Source: JAXGTD01 sp040775095 | GTDB lineage: Bacteria > Pseudomonadota > Gammaproteobacteria > Chromatiales > Chromatiaceae | Reading direction: 5' to 3' | DNA length: 8,694 nt | NCBI GenBank assembly: GCA_040775095.1 | Contig: JAXGTD010000155.1 | Location: 1 to 8,694, forward strand | Shown here: positions 6,596-8,694 of the stretch, one piece after another | How the letters are laid out: every line of letters begins with the position of its first letter | How positions within the stretch are numbered: the stretch's first letter is position 1 | Translations under genes and position numbers: made by a program | The notes under the pieces: generated by a model | What the model was told of the DNA's origin: nothing | Seen by the model: the letters and a program-made list of their open reading frames with translations, nothing else | The model's database searches: none

Positions 6596-6603
6596 GGTTG
6601 ATG

Positions 6604-6608
6604 CTCCC
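6604..6608 (-). promoter_or_regulatory. Ribosome binding site fixing the start of the glycine-zipper lipoprotein
   Basis: GGGAG on the coding strand, 8 bases upstream of ATG at 6595, in the 22-base gap after the FGE-like stop codon. It supports this start over the much longer open frame that extends upstream. Confidence 0.6.
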
Positions 6609-6617
6609 AAGTTGTCG

Positions 6618-8474
6618 TCAGTGCGGTGCAAGTCCCTGGCCGATCGCCTTACATGCGGTGAGCCAGTCCTCGCGGCGGACCCGACCGCTTGTCGCGTACT
6701 CCCTGACCTGCTGGTAAAAGCCCGCGGGATAGGCGCCCAGGGCCTCGTGGCCGCGCGCTGCAATCTCTGATCTGAGCGCGGAGAGCTCGGTTTCGAGCAC
6801 CGCGAGATCGTCCGGATAGGTGCGCGCGGTGCGGATGAGCGTATCGGCGTAGAAGCCGGTGTTGAACGCGAATGCGTCGAGCTCGCCTCGCAGGCGCTCG
6901 GCGAGGGTCCGGCAGCGCGCCGCATCGCTGCCGCTGCCCTTGTTGCACAGCGCCACGCGCTGTTTGCGCAGGTCCAGGTTCCGACCCTCGTCGGCCAGTT
7001 TTTGGCATAACAGGCCGCCAAAACGCAATGCCTCGCGGGCGCTGCGGGCGCGCTGCTCATAGAGTCGCTCGGCACTGGCGGCGATCACAGCGCGCAGGCG
7101 TTCCAGGCGTTTGGTCATCGCGGGATCGGGGGCCACGCGCGCGAGGTGCGTGAGCTCCATGACGGGATCCGCGTAGGCCTCGGGGCTGAGTTGCTCCCGT
7201 GGTGCGGGCGCCTCGGCCCCGGTCGGGGGCGACTCCGCGGCGGGCCCCGCTGCCGGCTCCGGTTTCGCGGCGACTGGCGGCCCGGCCGGGCCGGCATCGG
7301 CGGGAGAGGGCGTGGTGGCGCCGGGTTGGTCGGTCCGGGCGGTGTCGGTGCCGAGCCGTGACCACGCGGCGCGCACCGCCTCGAGTCGCGCGGCGGAGGT
7401 CAGCACCGGCGCGGAGAGCAACACCCGAAACCCGGTGTCGGCGGTGCCGACCGCACCGCGGTCGTCATACTGTGGGACCTCGCGACGCAACGACGAACGT
7501 ACCTCTGCGCGGCTGGCGTGTACGCTGCCCCCGCGCACCACATAGCCGCCGGGCTGGCCATGCGCTCGGTCCAGGCGCTGCAGCCGGAACGGCTCCAGGG
7601 CAATCTCCTCCACGTTACCGAGTATGTCGTGCAGCCCCACGGGGTTCGCGTCCAGCACACCGATGGGCCGGACACGTCCCTCGGCGGTCTCGTTGAACCA
7701 GACGTGGTGCTCGATGCCATCGGGCATCGGGTAGTGTGTCTCACGGAAGTCGGCCGGGCTGACCCGGTCGGCGCCGCGGGCCGCGTACTCCCACTCCACC
7801 TCGGTGGGCAGGCGCACAAAGGCCGGTTGGCCGTCCGCGCGTGGAAGACAAAGGTCGTGTGTCCCGTCGCATGCCGGGATGGCGCGCGCGTGCTCGCGCA
7901 GCCACAGCGACCAGGCGTGGGCGAAGTGCATGGCGTCGTACCAGCTGATCCCGGTCTGAGGCATGCGGCCCTGGGCGTTGGTTTCGGGGCAGGGCCGGCC
8001 AGCGGCCTGGGCGAGCACCGCCTGGTACTGGGCGCGGGTCACCTCGTACTTGCCGACCAGCAGCACGCGCTTGTCGTGGCCGGCATCGGCGTCTGGGTCG
8101 AGACCAGGATCGGGGCCAAGGGCGTCGGTGCCGAAGCTGCCCGCGACGTGGTCGAAATGGCGGTACTCGGCGTAGCCCACGTCCTGCGCGTCGCTCCCGA
8201 GCTCAATCGCCTTGTCGCCTAACGGGCCGGTGCCGCCGCCGTCGCCCTCGGTGCCAACCGGACGAAACGCCATCGCGCCCCCACAGGGCATCGGCAGCAG
8301 CAGATCGCCCTGCGCCGGTTTCGGGTTGTAGAGCTTTTGCTCCCAGTCGACCTGGACATCGCCATCCGCGCCGGCCGCGGCGATGGTGACCGACAGCAGC
8401 CAGATCAGACCCATGCACCGGTGGCGGGTCGTGATTCGATCCGGGCGCGGATTGTCCTCAGATGGTTGGCTCAC
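6618..8474 (-). CDS. Exported FGE-sulfatase (SUMF1) fold protein without catalytic cysteines, TagR-like
   Basis: 618 residues from a GTG start at 8474, chosen because AGAGGG (8480-8485) lies 5 bases upstream; an ATG at 8414 has no such site. A basic N-terminus and the hydrophobic stretch MGLIWLLSVTIAAAGA (21-36) form a signal peptide, so the protein should act in the periplasm. Residues about 60-355 are an FGE-sulfatase domain: VTRAQY (145-150), ISWYDAMHFA (176-185), RLPTEVEWEYAARG (221-234), GLHDILGNVEE (280-290), VVRGGS (312-317) and GFR (348-350). The two cysteines that make formylglycine in true FGE (Cys336/Cys341 in human) align with Ala320 and Val325, so it should be a binding or adaptor domain, not an enzyme. 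A Pro/Ala/Glu linker (375-428) leads to a helical domain (430-618) with Cys490, 510, 521 and 608. In P. aeruginosa TagR, an FGE-like periplasmic protein, acts with TagQ, TagS and TagT upstream of PpkA; the neighbours here suggest the same kind of role. The fold is near certain; the TagR equivalence is moderate. Confidence 0.85.
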   Translation of the reverse strand: MSQPSEDNPRPDRITTRHRCMGLIWLLSVTIAAAGADGDVQVDWEQKLYNPKPAQGDLLLPMPCGGAMAFRPVGTEGDGGGTGPLGDKAIELGSDAQDVGYAEYRHFDHVAGSFGTDALGPDPGLDPDADAGHDKRVLLVGKYEVTRAQYQAVLAQAAGRPCPETNAQGRMPQTGISWYDAMHFAHAWSLWLREHARAIPACDGTHDLCLPRADGQPAFVRLPTEVEWEYAARGADRVSPADFRETHYPMPDGIEHHVWFNETAEGRVRPIGVLDANPVGLHDILGNVEEIALEPFRLQRLDRAHGQPGGYVVRGGSVHASRAEVRSSLRREVPQYDDRGAVGTADTGFRVLLSAPVLTSAARLEAVRAAWSRLGTDTARTDQPGATTPSPADAGPAGPPVAAKPEPAAGPAAESPPTGAEAPAPREQLSPEAYADPVMELTHLARVAPDPAMTKRLERLRAVIAASAERLYEQRARSAREALRFGGLLCQKLADEGRNLDLRKQRVALCNKGSGSDAARCRTLAERLRGELDAFAFNTGFYADTLIRTARTYPDDLAVLETELSALRSEIAARGHEALGAYPAGFYQQVREYATSGRVRREDWLTACKAIGQGLAPH

Positions 8475-8694
8475 GGAGGCCCTCTGCCGGTGTCACTCGC
8501 GCCGCGCGCCAGGTCGCGGCGCTCGCGGAGAGTACCGCGACCAGGAGCATCCAGAGGCAGGCCATCAGTAGATCGCCCGCCTCGAGCCGACTGACCTGGC
8601 CACCGTCGCCAACGCCCCCGCCCAGGCTGTTTCCCAGACCGCCACCCAGACTGCCACCCAGACTGCCACCCAGACTGCCACCCAGACTGCCACC
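8458..8694 (-). CDS. FtsX/MacB-type ABC transporter permease, C-terminal fragment (TagS-like by context)
   Basis: Partial gene; the N-terminal part lies beyond the window edge and 78 codons plus TGA remain. The visible protein starts with a Gly-Gly-Ser-Leu repeat, followed by a short polar stretch (GQVSRLEAGD), one hydrophobic helix (LLMACLWMLLVAVLSASAAT) and the tail WRAARVTPAEGLREP. A last membrane helix ending in an 'RAARxxPxEaLR' tail is the signature of the FtsX-like permease domain (MacB, LolC/E, FtsX, TagS). These permeases pair with an ATPase to transmit force or move lipoproteins or signals across the inner membrane. The repeat would sit in the periplasmic loop just before the last helix. 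The gene overlaps the start of the next gene by 17 bases, suggesting translational coupling. With an FGE-like protein and a lipoprotein directly downstream, a TagS role is the best guess. The family call is fairly firm; the TagS assignment is inference. Confidence 0.72.
   Translation of the reverse strand, partial: GGSLGGSLGGSLGGSLGGGLGNSLGGGVGDGGQVSRLEAGDLLMACLWMLLVAVLSASAATWRAARVTPAEGLREPTI
8480..8485 (-). promoter_or_regulatory. Ribosome binding site deciding the GTG start of the FGE-like gene
   Basis: AGAGGG on the coding strand, 5 bases before GTG at 8474. It lies inside the end of the permease gene, consistent with coupled translation across the 17-base overlap. Confidence 0.5.
8633..8694 (-). 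repeat. 12-bp tandem repeat encoding Gly-Gly-Ser-Leu units
   Basis: Four identical copies of the unit GCCACCCAGACT (plus strand) occupy 8641-8688, and half a fifth copy runs into the window end. A degenerate copy precedes them at 8633-8640. On the coding strand they read as GGSL x4, then GGGL, GNSL and GGGV, so decay is visible away from the edge. The true copy number is unknown because the sequence stops inside the array. Such arrays vary by slippage and also break short-read assemblies. Confidence 0.95.

Noticed and set aside
5840..7075. 411-codon version of the glycine-zipper lipoprotein
   Set aside because: The extra 160 residues overlap the FGE-like gene's helical domain in another frame and are Arg/Pro/Ser-rich. 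A lipoprotein signal and ribosome site mark the start at 6595.
7407..8300. Active sulfatase-maturing FGE or EgtB-type enzyme
   Set aside because: The FGE cysteine positions are Ala and Val, and no EgtB DinB-type iron-binding region is present.
1..8694. tRNA, rRNA, CRISPR, insertion sequence or attachment sites
   Set aside because: No cloverleaf-like sequence, spaced direct-repeat array, transposase motif or terminal inverted repeats were seen by eye on either strand.

Overview
This window is one strongly GC-rich stretch of proteobacterial DNA. GC-rich wobble positions, Sec and lipoprotein signal peptides, FtsX-family and SrfA/SrfB homologues all point to a high-GC Gram-negative, most likely a gammaproteobacterium; I cannot place it further. 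All seven genes lie on the minus strand with gaps of -17, 22, 115, 17, 167 and 86 bases, so they read as one operon or two adjacent ones, transcribed from the high-coordinate end to the low-coordinate end. Both ends cut genes. The high end stops inside a 12-bp tandem repeat and the low end dissolves into G/C homopolymer, so the window looks like a complete contig with repeat-broken or low-quality edges.

In transcription order: (1) 8694-8458, the C-terminal end of an FtsX/MacB-type ABC-transporter permease whose periplasmic loop carries a Gly-Gly-Ser-Leu repeat. (2) 8474-6618, an exported protein with a formylglycine-generating-enzyme (FGE/SUMF1) fold that lacks the catalytic cysteines, plus a helical C-terminal domain. 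(3) 6595-5840, a lipoprotein with a glycine zipper and a long coiled coil. (4) 5724-5236, a small cysteine-rich coiled-coil lipoprotein. (5) 5218-2531, an 895-residue bitopic membrane protein with a cytoplasmic head, one membrane span, eight about-51-residue repeats each with two cysteines, and a C-terminal von Willebrand factor A (vWA) domain with an intact metal site. (6) 2363-501, a SrfA-family protein whose N-terminal domain is related to that of the vWA protein. (7) 414-1, the start of SrfB.

Permease + non-catalytic FGE-like protein + lipoprotein is the composition of the TagQRST module, which in Pseudomonas aeruginosa passes an envelope signal to the kinase PpkA and activates the H1 type VI secretion system. 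Here that kind of module is joined to a vWA protein and to SrfA/SrfB, proteins first named as Salmonella SsrB-regulated factors. My inference is an envelope-spanning sensing or transport apparatus: an ATP-driven inner-membrane permease, a periplasmic FGE-like adaptor, two lipoproteins, two bitopic proteins with matching cytoplasmic heads (vWA protein and SrfA), and cytoplasmic SrfB, perhaps with SrfC beyond the window. No kinase, phosphatase or T6SS structural gene is visible, and the ABC ATPase is expected just beyond the high-coordinate edge. The least expected features are the cysteine-clamped repeat array of the vWA protein and its paralogous head shared with SrfA.

No tRNA, rRNA, CRISPR array or transposon was seen. 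The only regulatory-looking DNA is a perfect 9-bp inverted repeat in the 167-base gap before srfA.
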